NCBI RefSeq assembly: GCF_025460805.1 | Contig: NZ_JAMXFJ010000014.1 | Span: 62,001 to 126,000, forward strand | DNA from: Microvirga sesbaniae | GTDB taxonomy: Bacteria > Pseudomonadota > Alphaproteobacteria > Rhizobiales > Beijerinckiaceae | Length of the DNA stretch: 64,000 bases | Direction: 5' to 3' | Shown: positions 40,705-49,260 of the stretch, piece after piece | How the letters are laid out: the number at the start of each line of letters is the position of its first letter | How positions within the stretch are numbered: the first letter of the stretch is position 1 | The notes under the pieces: generated by a model | Database searches by the model: none | Seen by the model: only the letters and a program-made list of their open reading frames with translations | What the model was told of the DNA's origin: nothing | Translations under genes and position numbers: made by a program

Positions 40705-41067
40705 GTGAGCGATGATGTTGCAGGCCAAGAGGCACCACGGCGGGGCGATCCTGAGCGCCTGGGCATCCAGGTGCTTGACTTCATAGTCGCGGACGTGGAT
40801 CGCATAATCCAGTTCATGAATGTTACTGGGTTGCAGCCTGAGACCCTTCGGGAATCCGCCAACGCTCCCGATTTCCTCGTTGGCGTTCTCGAGTACGTTT
40901 CGAAGGACGATGAACTGTTGAAACTGATCCATAAGGATCTGGGCATCCCGCCGGACACAATCCTGGCTGCGGCAGGCCACCGGGCGCCAGGGTCGGATTC
41001 CGCCAAGCAGGCCGACAAGAAGCCAGAGCCGCGACAGCAGCTCCCTCGCCGATCGATGTTCCGTTGA
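40705..41067 (+). CDS. DUF3572-family protein
   Basis: 120 aa from a GTG at 40705, six bases after GAGGAGG. The core LGIQVLDFIVADVDRIIQFM, TGLQPETLR, FLVGVLEYV, DDELLKLIHKDLGI matches DUF3572, a small helical family conserved in alphaproteobacteria, in which it often sits near cell-cycle response regulators. Function unknown. Here the neighbour, converging from the right, is an EAL phosphodiesterase. Confidence 0.75.
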   Translation: MSDDVAGQEAPRRGDPERLGIQVLDFIVADVDRIIQFMNVTGLQPETLRESANAPDFLVGVLEYVSKDDELLKLIHKDLGIPPDTILAAAGHRAPGSDSAKQADKKPEPRQQLPRRSMFR

Positions 41068-41080
41068 ACGAAGCCTTGCT

Positions 41081-41863
41081 TTAGGCCGCCGCAGGCACGC
41101 GGGTGCGGGTTCCGAGGAAAGCGTCTAGATCCCTTGCGGCCATCGGCCGGGCGAAAAGATAGCCCTGAAGGGCATCGCAGCCGGCCGACGCCAGGAACCG
41201 ACGCTGTTCGTCAGTCTCGACGCCCTCAGCGGTTACAACGAGATCCATCGTCCGGCCGATCTCAATCATCTCCTCGATCGTGCCGTGAGACGGCTCCGAC
41301 TTAACGCAGTCCAGTCTCCGGACGAAGGACTGATCGATCTTGAGCTTGTCGACGCTGATATGGTTCAGGCGGTTCAGGCCAGAGTACCCGATCCCGAAGT
41401 CATCGAGCGCAATCCGAAACCCACAGTCACGCAGGAAGGCTATTGAATCCTTGGCAGAGCCGTCGTCTGCAAGGAGCTGATTTTCTGTGATCTCGAACTC
41501 GATCTGATAAGGGGTCACCCCGCACTCCTCGATGGTCTTTGCAAATCGCTCAATCAAAGCCGAATGAGCGAAGAGCACCGGAGACAGATTGACCGCGACC
41601 GTCAGGTCAGGTTGACGCTTCGCAACACTGCAGGCCTCGCGGATGACGAATTCCGTGATCTGCAGGATTAAGCCTGTCTCTTCCGCGATAGGAATGAAGA
41701 CGCGCGGGGAAACAGCGCCGACTGTCGGATGCTGCCAGCGCACAAGTGCTTCCACGGCCGAAACCTGGTCATCGGCCACATTGACTTGGGGCTGATAGAC
41801 CACCGACAAGCCTTGGCCAGACTGGAGCGACTTATAGAGTTCCCGAGCCGGGATGCCGCCCAA
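41081..41863 (-). CDS. EAL-domain phosphodiesterase, possibly 5'-truncated
   Basis: 260 aa from a TTG. A complete EAL domain: VEALVRW (EAL at 38-40), FEITEN, DDFGIGYSGL (154-163), KIDQSFV, EGVET. Predicted to hydrolyse c-di-GMP. The frame stays open for 16 codons upstream to a TAG at 41912-41914, and beyond that stop the same frame reads TGCLVLLQDLAET, like the end of a PAS domain. It may therefore be the 3' piece of a PAS-EAL gene broken by a nonsense mutation. Confidence 0.8.
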   Translation of the reverse strand: MGGIPARELYKSLQSGQGLSVVYQPQVNVADDQVSAVEALVRWQHPTVGAVSPRVFIPIAEETGLILQITEFVIREACSVAKRQPDLTVAVNLSPVLFAHSALIERFAKTIEECGVTPYQIEFEITENQLLADDGSAKDSIAFLRDCGFRIALDDFGIGYSGLNRLNHISVDKLKIDQSFVRRLDCVKSEPSHGTIEEMIEIGRTMDLVVTAEGVETDEQRRFLASAGCDALQGYLFARPMAARDLDAFLGTRTRVPAAA

Positions 41864-41990
41864 ATAGGAGTAAACCTCGGAGAGCTTGCTCTCGAGGCGG
41901 CTAAAATCAGTCTATGTCTCGGCCAGATCCTGCAGCAGCACAAGGCACCCGGTAAACGGCGAAATTGATGTCTTAAAAAAGTGTTACCAC

Positions 41991-42039
41991 TTCCGAGTTA
42001 AAATGTCACGCGTTCCGCGTTTTAATTCCGAGATAAAAT
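41991..42039. promoter_or_regulatory. Direct repeats TTCCGAG(T/A)TAAAAT
   Basis: TTCCGAGTTAAAATG at 41991-42005 and TTCCGAGATAAAAT at 42026-42039, 35 nt apart, about three helical turns, between divergent genes. The same 14-mer core recurs at 44258. Candidate operator or promoter element. Confidence 0.5.
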
Positions 42040-42225
42040 TCCTCATAGCGCGAGCCTTTGGGTGCTTCTTGCTTATTCTGGGGCCATTTTAGCCGTTTGA
42101 AAGCTTGTGGCGAGGCTCGCTGCGGATCGTAGTTAAGCATTTCCGCTCCCCACACGCGCAGATTAAATCGCCCAATTAGACCGAGCGACCGGGGCATTCC
42201 AAATCCCCAAAAAGATCTGTCCGCC

Positions 42226-42690
42226 GTGCCGGAGAAAAACGTGTCCGCCAACTTCGTCGACAAGCTGCACATTGATGTTCTCGTCTCGGGCGCGATTGAC
42301 CTCGCCTGTACAGCACGCCTCGTCAAAGGCGGCGCTCTCGTCGACATCCTTCCAGAGAATGGCGAGCAGCTCGGCAAGATGCTTTGGGCGGAGAACGCAC
42401 GTTCGGTGAATTATCTCGACACCCTGCTTGGTCACGGCGACAACCCGGTCCTCGACGAGATTGTCGGCTTCTATGGGTTTGAATACCGGCCGAACTTGTG
42501 CCCAACAGTGGTCTCAAAAGCCCTCGTCTCCTATGAGCATCAGGCCTGCGAATGCCCGGAGTACCCGGAAACCGTCGCCTATGACTTCGCTTCGCGCCTG
42601 GCCCGGCGCCTGATCAAGAAGCTGCCAGGATGGGAAAAGGCACCTTGGGGCATCGAACGCCCTGAGCAAATTGCCGTTCGGTTCGCCTGA
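42226..42690 (+). CDS. Hypothetical protein, 154 aa
   Basis: Leader AATCCCC at 42202-42208; start GTG at 42226, or GTG at 42241. Alpha/beta protein with a cysteine pair (ACECPEYPE) in the second half. Not recognised. Confidence 0.6.
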   Translation: MPEKNVSANFVDKLHIDVLVSGAIDLACTARLVKGGALVDILPENGEQLGKMLWAENARSVNYLDTLLGHGDNPVLDEIVGFYGFEYRPNLCPTVVSKALVSYEHQACECPEYPETVAYDFASRLARRLIKKLPGWEKAPWGIERPEQIAVRFA

Positions 42691-42735
42691 TCAGGCCCTA
42701 TCACCCTCCCCCACAATCTACAGGGATATCCGTTC

Positions 42736-43203
42736 ATGAGCGCAGTCCGGATCCAGATCAGGGACGATCTGGGCAATATCAGCTATCTCTCCCGCACAAA
42801 GAGCGGCTACTGGAACCTTGTGAGCCAGAACGGCATCGCACTTGGCCTATCGAATGTCGTCGGGAACGAGCCCTTAGCCCGGTTTGCCCTTGAAGACGCA
42901 GGTGACGACGGCGAGGCCGTACTGGAAGCGATCAGGAAGTACCTGAGCGGTAAACGGACCGCAACCCTCCTCTCCGCAGGCTCAGACTCGCCCAGCAAGG
43001 GAGCACTGTCCGACGAGGAGAAGAGCGACTTCGCCTGGATCCTCACCGAAACCATCGACCTCTCTGTCGACCGGCGCGATGGCCTCGCCAAACACGAGGC
43101 CAAAACCGAGTTCGAAAGCATTAAGCGCGTCCTCGACTACCTGGAAGCTAACGGTGCGGACATGAGCGTCCAGCGCCGGGCCCTCGACACGCCTCGCTTC
43201 TGA
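42736..43203 (+). CDS. Hypothetical protein, 155 aa
   Basis: N-terminal beta sheet (VRIQIRDDLGNISYL), acidic middle, C-terminal helices. No cysteine. ATG with weak Shine-Dalgarno (AGGGAT). Not recognised. Confidence 0.57.
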   Translation: MSAVRIQIRDDLGNISYLSRTKSGYWNLVSQNGIALGLSNVVGNEPLARFALEDAGDDGEAVLEAIRKYLSGKRTATLLSAGSDSPSKGALSDEEKSDFAWILTETIDLSVDRRDGLAKHEAKTEFESIKRVLDYLEANGADMSVQRRALDTPRF

Positions 43204-43238
43204 CCATCAGCTCCCTCTGGCTTGAAAGGATTGCCCTT

Positions 43239-43532
43239 ATGCGCAGAAAACGCATCCCTCAGTCCGTTATCCGCGAAGCTCAGAAGAGGATCGACAGGAT
43301 CCGGGAAAACACGGAGGAGCTTCGGGCCCAGGAGGGCAAAGGGCGCGCCAACGCGTACCTTCGCTCCGAGCGCACGGCCAGTACGGGGCAGGACGCTATC
43401 CGGGTCCTAATCCGCGCGGGAATGCCCCTTCCCGAATGGGTCGGAAACAACTGGCGGTACCTTGAGGCGATGGGCTGGCATCAGCCGCACCTGTCGCTCC
43501 CCTGGAACTCCTCACTCATGGCCAGGTGCTAA
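43239..43532 (+). CDS. Hypothetical protein, 97 aa
   Basis: ATG behind AAAGGATTGCC. N-terminal half is a charged, helical, Arg-rich segment (IREAQKRIDRIRENTEELR) that could form a short coiled coil; Trp-rich C-terminus. Not recognised. Confidence 0.57.
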   Translation: MRRKRIPQSVIREAQKRIDRIRENTEELRAQEGKGRANAYLRSERTASTGQDAIRVLIRAGMPLPEWVGNNWRYLEAMGWHQPHLSLPWNSSLMARC

Positions 43533-43598
43533 GCGCCGGCACGCCAACCGATTGGCTGTACGAGCCTTCCCCCTCCTCCCCGGAATGCAGAGTTTCTC

Positions 43599-43865
43599 AT
43601 GCAATTACATTTCAAGCACAGCCCCGCCGAATTCGACGAGGCCGAAGATGACGAGTTCATGCTGATGAACGGTGACCAGTGGACCGGGATCAGCATCCAG
43701 GATGCCAGTTCATATGGCGGGGGCTACTGCGTTAACCGCTACGGCCAAGAGCGATCGGACTCACCCCTGAAAGATCTCGACTTCTACTCGGAGCACTGCG
43801 GCTCCTTCGACACCCTTGAGGCCGCCCAAGAGCGCGCCTTGAAGGTCCAAAGCGGGGAATGGTAG
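43599..43865 (+). CDS. Hypothetical acidic protein, 88 aa
   Basis: Acidic and aromatic-rich (FDEAEDDEFMLMNGDQWTG), two cysteines. Ends 26 nt before the convergent sigma-1.1 gene. Not recognised. Confidence 0.55.
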   Translation: MQLHFKHSPAEFDEAEDDEFMLMNGDQWTGISIQDASSYGGGYCVNRYGQERSDSPLKDLDFYSEHCGSFDTLEAAQERALKVQSGEW

Positions 43866-43891
43866 CCCTAACCCGCTCCTGTCGTTCGAAA

Positions 43892-44146
43892 TCAGTGAGC
43901 CCGATCGGGCGGCTCATTGGAATTCGCTGGTGGAGACATTTGGCTTCCAACGTCCTCTTCGACCTCGACGAGGGCGATTCCAGCTTCAGCGAGCTGATTG
44001 ACCACATCATCGACCTGCTCAGGCGTGGCCGCCCATGGCGGGAGCAGGCGATCCAGCTCCTCCGACGTAATATAGCCCCGCTTCTTCGCCAGCCGGATCA
44101 CCTTCCAATTGGCGGCCTTCCCAAGATCGATGATCGGTCCGTCCAT
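43892..44146 (-). CDS. Free-standing sigma-70 region 1.1 domain protein
   Basis: 84 aa. The sequence VIRLAKKRGYITSEELDRLLPP...TPEQVDDVVNQLAEAGIALVE (shortened) follows region 1.1 of primary sigma factors, including the LAKKRGYxTxxEL signature, and then stops; no region 1.2 or later follows. In RpoD, region 1.1 is an acidic domain that occupies the DNA channel of RNA polymerase before promoter binding. A detached copy might mimic DNA or modulate polymerase. Known as a recurring small protein type in rhizobial genomes. Confidence 0.75.
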   Translation of the reverse strand: MDGPIIDLGKAANWKVIRLAKKRGYITSEELDRLLPPWAATPEQVDDVVNQLAEAGIALVEVEEDVGSQMSPPANSNEPPDRAH

Positions 44147-44351
44147 CCTCGCCTCCCAGGCGAAGCGAAATAGGCCCTCACAAGTAGGCTCCCACCAACG
44201 GTTTCAAGGCTATCCGGCCAACTAGGGTCCCCGGCTTAACTCGGCTTCGCTTGGGGGTCCGAGTTAAAATGCGGTATAAGCGCAGAAGAACGCGGATTTC
44301 TCGAATCGAACATGGGCCCGGGAAGCCGAAACATCAAAGGGGTTCCGGGAT
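44147..44351. promoter_or_regulatory. Intergenic region with inverted repeat TTAACTCGG/CCGAGTTAA
   Basis: TTAACTCGG at 44236-44244 and CCGAGTTAA at 44259-44267 form a perfect 9-bp inverted repeat with a 14-nt spacer. The right arm is part of TCCGAGTTAAAATG, also found at 41991. It lies between the divergent sigma-1.1 gene and the gene at 44352. Confidence 0.5.
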
Positions 44352-44957
44352 ATGTTGTTATCCCTCATCTACAGCCGTCTGCAGCGCATGAAAGGCCTGA
44401 GGGCCGTGCCACCGTTGGCCGACGACGTTCTCCTTCATCGGGAGAAAGAGCTAATCGCCCAGTGGACGCCTGAACTCGATGCCGAGGCCCGCAAGGAAGG
44501 GTGGACGATGGTGCAAACACATCACTCCCCTCTCCTCGCGCTCCACATTCTCGATCGCTCCTTTGTCGGCTATCCCGAACAGTATGTCCGCATGCGCGCC
44601 CGGGCCGGGAGCCGAGCAGCCTGGGTGGGGCACACGATCCACTGGCAACTTTCGGTCGCCCGCAAGCTGGCGTCCGAGGGGCGGCTCCGAAAGGTGGAAG
44701 AGCCAGACCTAGCGTTGCATGAACAGGTCCAGTGGCTTCTCGCACGACAGTCCTACCTCACGATGCATATGCAGGGTGTCCAGCTTGTCGCCTGCGATGA
44801 ACTCCGCCGCAGGATGGTCGCATGCAGTGACCACGGCGCCATCGTGGCAGTCGCGATGAAATCTCTAAGCCCAAAGGTCGGCGGAAGCCCAGGACCCATC
44901 GCACTGTCGACGTCCAGAAACCGGCCCGGAATATTCACTGGCCTATCCAAGAGGTAA
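44352..44957 (+). CDS. Hypothetical protein, 201 aa
   Basis: Helical, basic, with many Arg and His; GGGGTTCCGGGAT precedes the ATG. C-terminal 30 residues are low complexity. No motif recognised. Confidence 0.55.
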   Translation: MLLSLIYSRLQRMKGLRAVPPLADDVLLHREKELIAQWTPELDAEARKEGWTMVQTHHSPLLALHILDRSFVGYPEQYVRMRARAGSRAAWVGHTIHWQLSVARKLASEGRLRKVEEPDLALHEQVQWLLARQSYLTMHMQGVQLVACDELRRRMVACSDHGAIVAVAMKSLSPKVGGSPGPIALSTSRNRPGIFTGLSKR

Positions 44958-44962
44958 ATACC

Positions 44963-45193
44963 ATGGCTACGAACGCTGCCCTTCCCACTCTCGTCATGGA
45001 GGCCGTCGAGTGCCCGGTCTGCGGCGCTAAGACGGTAACCCAGGCTGACCGGAGGTGCAAAGCCAACCAGGATCAGTCGCTAAAAGGGCAATGCATGATG
45101 GCGAGCCACGATGAAGAGGGAAACTTCGTCATGCCGACGGCCGAAAGCTATGCCGCCTTCGAAAAGGGATTTGCCGCCTTCATTGGGCAATAA
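44963..45193 (+). CDS. Hypothetical zinc-ribbon-like protein, 76 aa
   Basis: Five bases after the previous stop, ATG behind AAGAGGTAAATACC. Cysteines ECPVCG (17-20), RC and QC could form a zinc site. Acidic, aromatic C-terminus. Not recognised. Confidence 0.58.
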   Translation: MATNAALPTLVMEAVECPVCGAKTVTQADRRCKANQDQSLKGQCMMASHDEEGNFVMPTAESYAAFEKGFAAFIGQ

Positions 45194-45243
45194 CCCCGTT
45201 GCAATTCGAAATTTTTCTTCTATGACACCCCGCCGGAGATACG

Positions 45244-45540
45244 ATGGGAAATAAACGGTCGGTCACCGCAGAGAAGCTCAAGCCCCGTCGGCGGACGGCA
45301 ACACGAAGAACACAAACAGATGCGCTTGCAGAACTTCAAACCCACCCGCGAGTTGAGATCGTCGACGACGAACGCGAGATGGGGAACTCCGTGATCATTA
45401 CCTTGAACCGCGGCTGGCGCTTCAACGATGAAGGCGAACATGTGTTCGGCGAGGATACTCCGGAAGAGTGTCTAGTCGCTGTGAACACACGCGTTAAACC
45501 TTGTGCCTGTTCCGAATGTCAGGCGGCTAAGAAAAGGTAG
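45244..45540 (+). CDS. Hypothetical protein, 98 aa
   Basis: ATG behind GGAGATACG. Very basic N-terminus, beta-rich middle and a C-terminal cysteine cluster (CACSECQ) that may bind zinc. Seven bases before the next gene. Confidence 0.6.
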   Translation: MGNKRSVTAEKLKPRRRTATRRTQTDALAELQTHPRVEIVDDEREMGNSVIITLNRGWRFNDEGEHVFGEDTPEECLVAVNTRVKPCACSECQAAKKR

Positions 45541-45547
45541 TCTGAAG

Positions 45548-46000
45548 ATGAGGACGGGTCGCGGGACACAGGCAGCGCGCCGCTCGCCTGTGAAGACGTG
45601 GAAACTCTATTCTGTGTCGGTTTCAGGATGTGGGCGGGAGATCATCCACGCCCTTTCCAAGCAAGCTGCCCTGCGTGAGGCTCGGCAATGCGAAGCCTTC
45701 CGATCGATGACGATGGCTCAGTTCAGCCAGATTGCGACCGTCTATAGGATCACGGAGCCGCTGGCTGATGACGGCTACGAATACATCCGCCAACAGTTTG
45801 AAAGTGAGATTCGGATTCACCGTCGCTGCTGGGTCAAGGATACAAGGAGCCCGCACTACGGCAAAATCGGGATTATCCTCTACGCCGGGCGCTCCACGAG
45901 CCGTGTCCGTGTTGCCCTTGACGGGCAGGACACGACACTGAATTTCCATCCGATGGATATCGGGATGGACATTCCCGCGAGCATACCCCAAGCCGCTTAA
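45548..46000 (+). CDS. Hypothetical protein, 150 aa
   Basis: ATG at 45548, seven bases after the previous stop. N-terminal basic tail, then TWKLYSVSVSGCGREIIHAL and a later small SH3/KOW-like strand set (KDTRSPHYGKIGIILY...SRVRVALDG) of the type that binds RNA or protein. Not assignable. A terminator follows. Confidence 0.58.
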   Translation: MRTGRGTQAARRSPVKTWKLYSVSVSGCGREIIHALSKQAALREARQCEAFRSMTMAQFSQIATVYRITEPLADDGYEYIRQQFESEIRIHRRCWVKDTRSPHYGKIGIILYAGRSTSRVRVALDGQDTTLNFHPMDIGMDIPASIPQAA

Positions 46001-46027
46001 CGCTTCCCGCACAATCAGCGCCGATCC

Positions 46028-46054
46028 AGCCCGCCCTCACAGGCGGGCTTTTCT
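46028..46054 (+). terminator. Rho-independent terminator
   Basis: AGCCCGCC/GGCGGGCT, 6-nt loop, TTTTCTGTTT. Confidence 0.85.
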
Positions 46055-46089
46055 GTTTGTGCTCCGCTCTCCCACCGAACGGACCTTCC

Positions 46090-47667
46090 ATGACCGATGC
46101 TAAATCCTATGCCGCCCACTTGGGCGATGACCTCATTCGCCAGGCCGCGAACCTCAGCGACCTGAATGCGTCATGTGCCCTGCTACAGAACGCAGTTGGC
46201 ATTACAGACGGCGGAATAGCCGCTCACCACTTCAGCGGTAGCTGCCCGGATCCGGATAATCCGGAAACAGGAGACCCGCTCGACTGGGAAGACGCCTGGC
46301 CCGTGATCTCGCCTTCGGACCGAGAGAAGGAGCTTCGGGCATGGCTCGCCTTGGAGGATTCATTCCGGGAGGGGGCAAAGGATGGCTCCATAATCCACGT
46401 GGGCGGCGATGGGATGACCTATCTTGCAGCCGCAAACGATCTGAAGGTCGGTGACGTCGTCACAAATACAAAGATCCTGGAGACATATCCCACCCATTTC
46501 ATCGAACCGGGAGCCCGGTTCGTGGTCGTAGGGAATGATCTCGATAACGAAAGCTGCATTCTCGATATTCGGCTGACGCCCTTGGACGCAGCAAAAATGA
46601 CAGGTGGAAACCTTCAGGAATGGGGAAACTGCGTCCAATTCTATGGGCCTGAGTACGAGGGATACGAAAACGATCCAGGGATCGACCCCTCTGCCCGCCA
46701 GGATCCCGGCAACATGTGGACCAAAGCGACCATCCCTCTGCAGAAGGACAATGACCTCCTGCCACTGGACCACAGAGTAGCCGCCGTCTTCACATACCTC
46801 CTCGCCGAGGGAATCCGCGGCAAGATGGCCGAAGTGGTTCGCCGCAACGGCGTCGAGCAGAACCGCGACGTCTGTCACAGCCACGACTTCTGTGACGCGA
46901 ACATGGTCATGGCTTCTGCTATGGCCTACGTCCTCGGCCGCCCGACCTGGATGCCGTTCGACTGGGAAAAGGGTCGCTGCACCGAGGCTGAACATGAAGC
47001 TGACATGGCCCTATGGGGACGTGCCTGGGATCTTGCCAAGGATACCTATTTCCTCGCCTATGAGAGAACCGACGACCGCGAGGAGGTCGACGAGGATAAC
47101 GGAGCCACAGAGAACCCGCCGCGCTATGAGGCGATCTACTCCCAGCGGGGAGACTACTGGTACATCGACCTGCGGGACGAAGAAGGCGGCACTACTGTCG
47201 CCGGCGCTAATAGAGAGCTCGGCCTGACCGAGCAGGAGGCTCAGTACATCGCAGATCGGCTAAACCAGGGTGATCCGCTGGTCTTAGTCCTGGCTCTCGC
47301 CAAGAAGAGGAAGGCAGAGAACCCGCTCGCTGCCCCACTCCTCGAGCTCCTGCAGTATGTCGGCGGCTGGGATCATACCGACCCGGAACATCCGATTGTC
47401 AAAGCGCGCCTCGCCTATGAAGGCGCGACTGGATCGGTGCTGAACGGGCCAGAGACTGATGTCGAGTTCAGGCCGCTCACCGATACCACCGTATGGCGAC
47501 ACTGCCGACAACTCGGCGTGAACGCCGACTACTGCATCCTCTATCAGCGTGCGGAGGGCTATGACGGCTGGAGCCCCTTTGCGACGTGTGCGCCTGAAAC
47601 GGTCGAACTGATCAAGCGAGACGGCATTCGGGCCCATGCCGGTCTCCTGAAGCTGTTCAAGCCCTGA
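46090..47667 (+). CDS. Hypothetical protein, 525 aa
   Basis: ATG at 46090, only a weak Shine-Dalgarno. Acidic multi-domain protein: helical N-terminus, a central region with a His/Cys cluster (CHSHDFCDAN at ~272-281) that might bind a metal, and an acidic linker (EEVDEDNGATENPP) before a beta domain. No TM or signal peptide. The largest unknown protein in the array. Confidence 0.6.
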   Translation: MTDAKSYAAHLGDDLIRQAANLSDLNASCALLQNAVGITDGGIAAHHFSGSCPDPDNPETGDPLDWEDAWPVISPSDREKELRAWLALEDSFREGAKDGSIIHVGGDGMTYLAAANDLKVGDVVTNTKILETYPTHFIEPGARFVVVGNDLDNESCILDIRLTPLDAAKMTGGNLQEWGNCVQFYGPEYEGYENDPGIDPSARQDPGNMWTKATIPLQKDNDLLPLDHRVAAVFTYLLAEGIRGKMAEVVRRNGVEQNRDVCHSHDFCDANMVMASAMAYVLGRPTWMPFDWEKGRCTEAEHEADMALWGRAWDLAKDTYFLAYERTDDREEVDEDNGATENPPRYEAIYSQRGDYWYIDLRDEEGGTTVAGANRELGLTEQEAQYIADRLNQGDPLVLVLALAKKRKAENPLAAPLLELLQYVGGWDHTDPEHPIVKARLAYEGATGSVLNGPETDVEFRPLTDTTVWRHCRQLGVNADYCILYQRAEGYDGWSPFATCAPETVELIKRDGIRAHAGLLKLFKP

Positions 47668-47706
47668 ACGGGTCTCACCTATAGCAAACCCCAGGAGATG
47701 AGGACG

Positions 47707-48120
47707 ATGAGCAATCAGACACCGCGTCAGGATATTGCTAGCGACAAGGTCAACAGCCTTCAGACTCGAACCACGTTTAATCCAGGGAATGCCCCGATCG
47801 TGGATTGCAATGGCAGGCCGTTCAAACCTGGATGTCGGGTCAAGTTCGTCCTGCCGTCACACTACATCAACACGCTTTCGGACAAGGGAGCCCTCATTTC
47901 CAACTTCGACCCCTACGGCGGTGTAACCATCCGAGCGGATCATGAGCACAATTATCATGACGAGCGAGGCAACATCGCCGGCCGTCGTCATGAAGTTTAC
48001 GCTACCAGCCGGTACCATTCCGACGGGGCCTATGAAGGCCACCGGGTGACCCTCGCCGGATTAGGCGACCCGCATGAGCATGGTGTCACTCAGATCTATG
48101 TCGAGGTCATCGACGATTGA
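47707..48120 (+). CDS. Hypothetical protein, 137 aa
   Basis: AGGAG is 10 nt before the ATG at 47707; an ATG nine bases earlier overlaps it. The segment CRVKFVLPSHYINTLSDKGALI suggests a small beta-barrel. His-rich middle (HEHNYHDERG). Not recognised. Confidence 0.57.
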   Translation: MSNQTPRQDIASDKVNSLQTRTTFNPGNAPIVDCNGRPFKPGCRVKFVLPSHYINTLSDKGALISNFDPYGGVTIRADHEHNYHDERGNIAGRRHEVYATSRYHSDGAYEGHRVTLAGLGDPHEHGVTQIYVEVIDD

Positions 48121-48174
48121 TTGCCTAGTGAAGATGCGTTCAAGATCGATTTGAAATCCCCGGAAGGAAAAGAC

Positions 48175-48501
48175 ATGAACCAGAATGGCCATTCGACCAT
48201 CCAAGGCATTGCCAGTTCCCTCGACCCCCAACAGTTCCTGCCGGCTGAGCGCCGCAGCGACCTGATCGGTCTGTCCGCATCCTTCCCGGCGAATGCGATC
48301 CGACAAGCGATCCGAGCCACCGCCGCCTCGCTTCTTGGCCGCCCAGCCGAAGAAGATTTTATCAATCCGGAAATCTTCGTTCCCGACAGCCGCCAGACCG
48401 AGCTCATGGATCTGGCGCCGACGGATGGAGCGACCGCCGTCGATCAGGCCATCCGGGAAACGGCCGCTTTCCACCTGCTTGCGACCCGTACCGCCCACTA
48501 G
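48175..48501 (+). CDS. Hypothetical helical protein, 108 aa
   Basis: Leader AATCCCC at 48155-48161; ATG at 48175. Contains an internal repeat: AERRSDLIGLSASFPANAIRQAIRATAASLL and SRQTELMDLAPTDGATAVDQAIRETAAFHLL (compare DLIGL...AIRQAIRATAA with ELMDL...AVDQAIRETAA). Two-copy helical hairpin. Followed by a strong terminator. Confidence 0.62.
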   Translation: MNQNGHSTIQGIASSLDPQQFLPAERRSDLIGLSASFPANAIRQAIRATAASLLGRPAEEDFINPEIFVPDSRQTELMDLAPTDGATAVDQAIRETAAFHLLATRTAH

Positions 48502-48506
48502 GCGGG

Positions 48507-48536
48507 AAAAGGAGGCCTTCGGAGGCCTCCTTTTTT
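48507..48536 (+). terminator. Rho-independent terminator
   Basis: AAAAGGAGGCC/GGCCTCCTTTT, 6-nt loop, T6. Confidence 0.88.
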
Positions 48537-48573
48537 ATGGACGGGCAGAGAAACCTCGAAAGCTCGCAGCCAC

Positions 48574-49098
48574 TCATTTGCACGATGCGAGCAGCCGCTT
48601 GATCACCTTAGGAGCTCCTTTCAGAGGGTATGCATCCTCATCGTCCGATGAGTCTTGAGAGCCGTCCTTGTCTTGCCAGAACTCCGTAGAGTCGGCATCG
48701 CCCAGCAGCCTAACCAACTCGTGCCCCGTTGAGATGGTACTGACAAAGACAGTGTAGTCCCCGCTCGACTCATCCTTGACGGTCTTAGCGGCTCCGTCGA
48801 CCGTGGCTTCTGCCGTATCTCGATATACTCCGACCTTTACCACTGCTCGGAGGCCGCCGTTTGGCAGTTTCTGCAAGGTGCTGGGCTCATACGGAGCTTC
48901 AAACTCGACCCTTCCCTTTCCGACGCAGCGCAGGGAGATCGGCGTATTGTCGGTTTCGGGGACGCCAAGAATGGCCGTCTTGCCAGCTGGGTTATAGGCC
49001 CAGCTCATTGTCCTGATCGTCCTCTGCCACTCCGTTTCAGCATAAGCTGGTGCCGCAACACAGCCTGCGAGTGTCGCAATTGCGATGGCCCTTAACAT
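48574..49098 (-). CDS. Hypothetical secreted protein, 174 aa
   Basis: Start ATG at 49096-49098 giving the signal peptide MLRAIAIATLAGCVAAPAYA; an upstream start is in frame but spoils it. The mature protein is beta-rich with acidic stretch DGSQDSSDDEDAY and two cysteines. No leader element. Not recognised. Confidence 0.65.
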   Translation of the reverse strand: MLRAIAIATLAGCVAAPAYAETEWQRTIRTMSWAYNPAGKTAILGVPETDNTPISLRCVGKGRVEFEAPYEPSTLQKLPNGGLRAVVKVGVYRDTAEATVDGAAKTVKDESSGDYTVFVSTISTGHELVRLLGDADSTEFWQDKDGSQDSSDDEDAYPLKGAPKVIKRLLASCK

Positions 49099-49260
49099 TG
49101 GTATACCCCTAGTCTTGTTCTTACCTGGCAGCATTACCGAACAAGCCTAAGAAACCGTTCTTCAGCGATGGTTTCAGTCGTCTCGCCTAAGTCAGTTCGT
49201 TTCAATTTCGAAGGTTCGCGATCCAATAGTTCGAGAAATCCCCTGAAAAGGAAGATGAAG

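Noticed and set aside
43892..44146. Remnant of a full sigma-factor gene
   Set aside because: No region 2-4 sequence is seen downstream in any frame, and the protein ends in its own hydrophilic tail, so it appears to be a free-standing domain.
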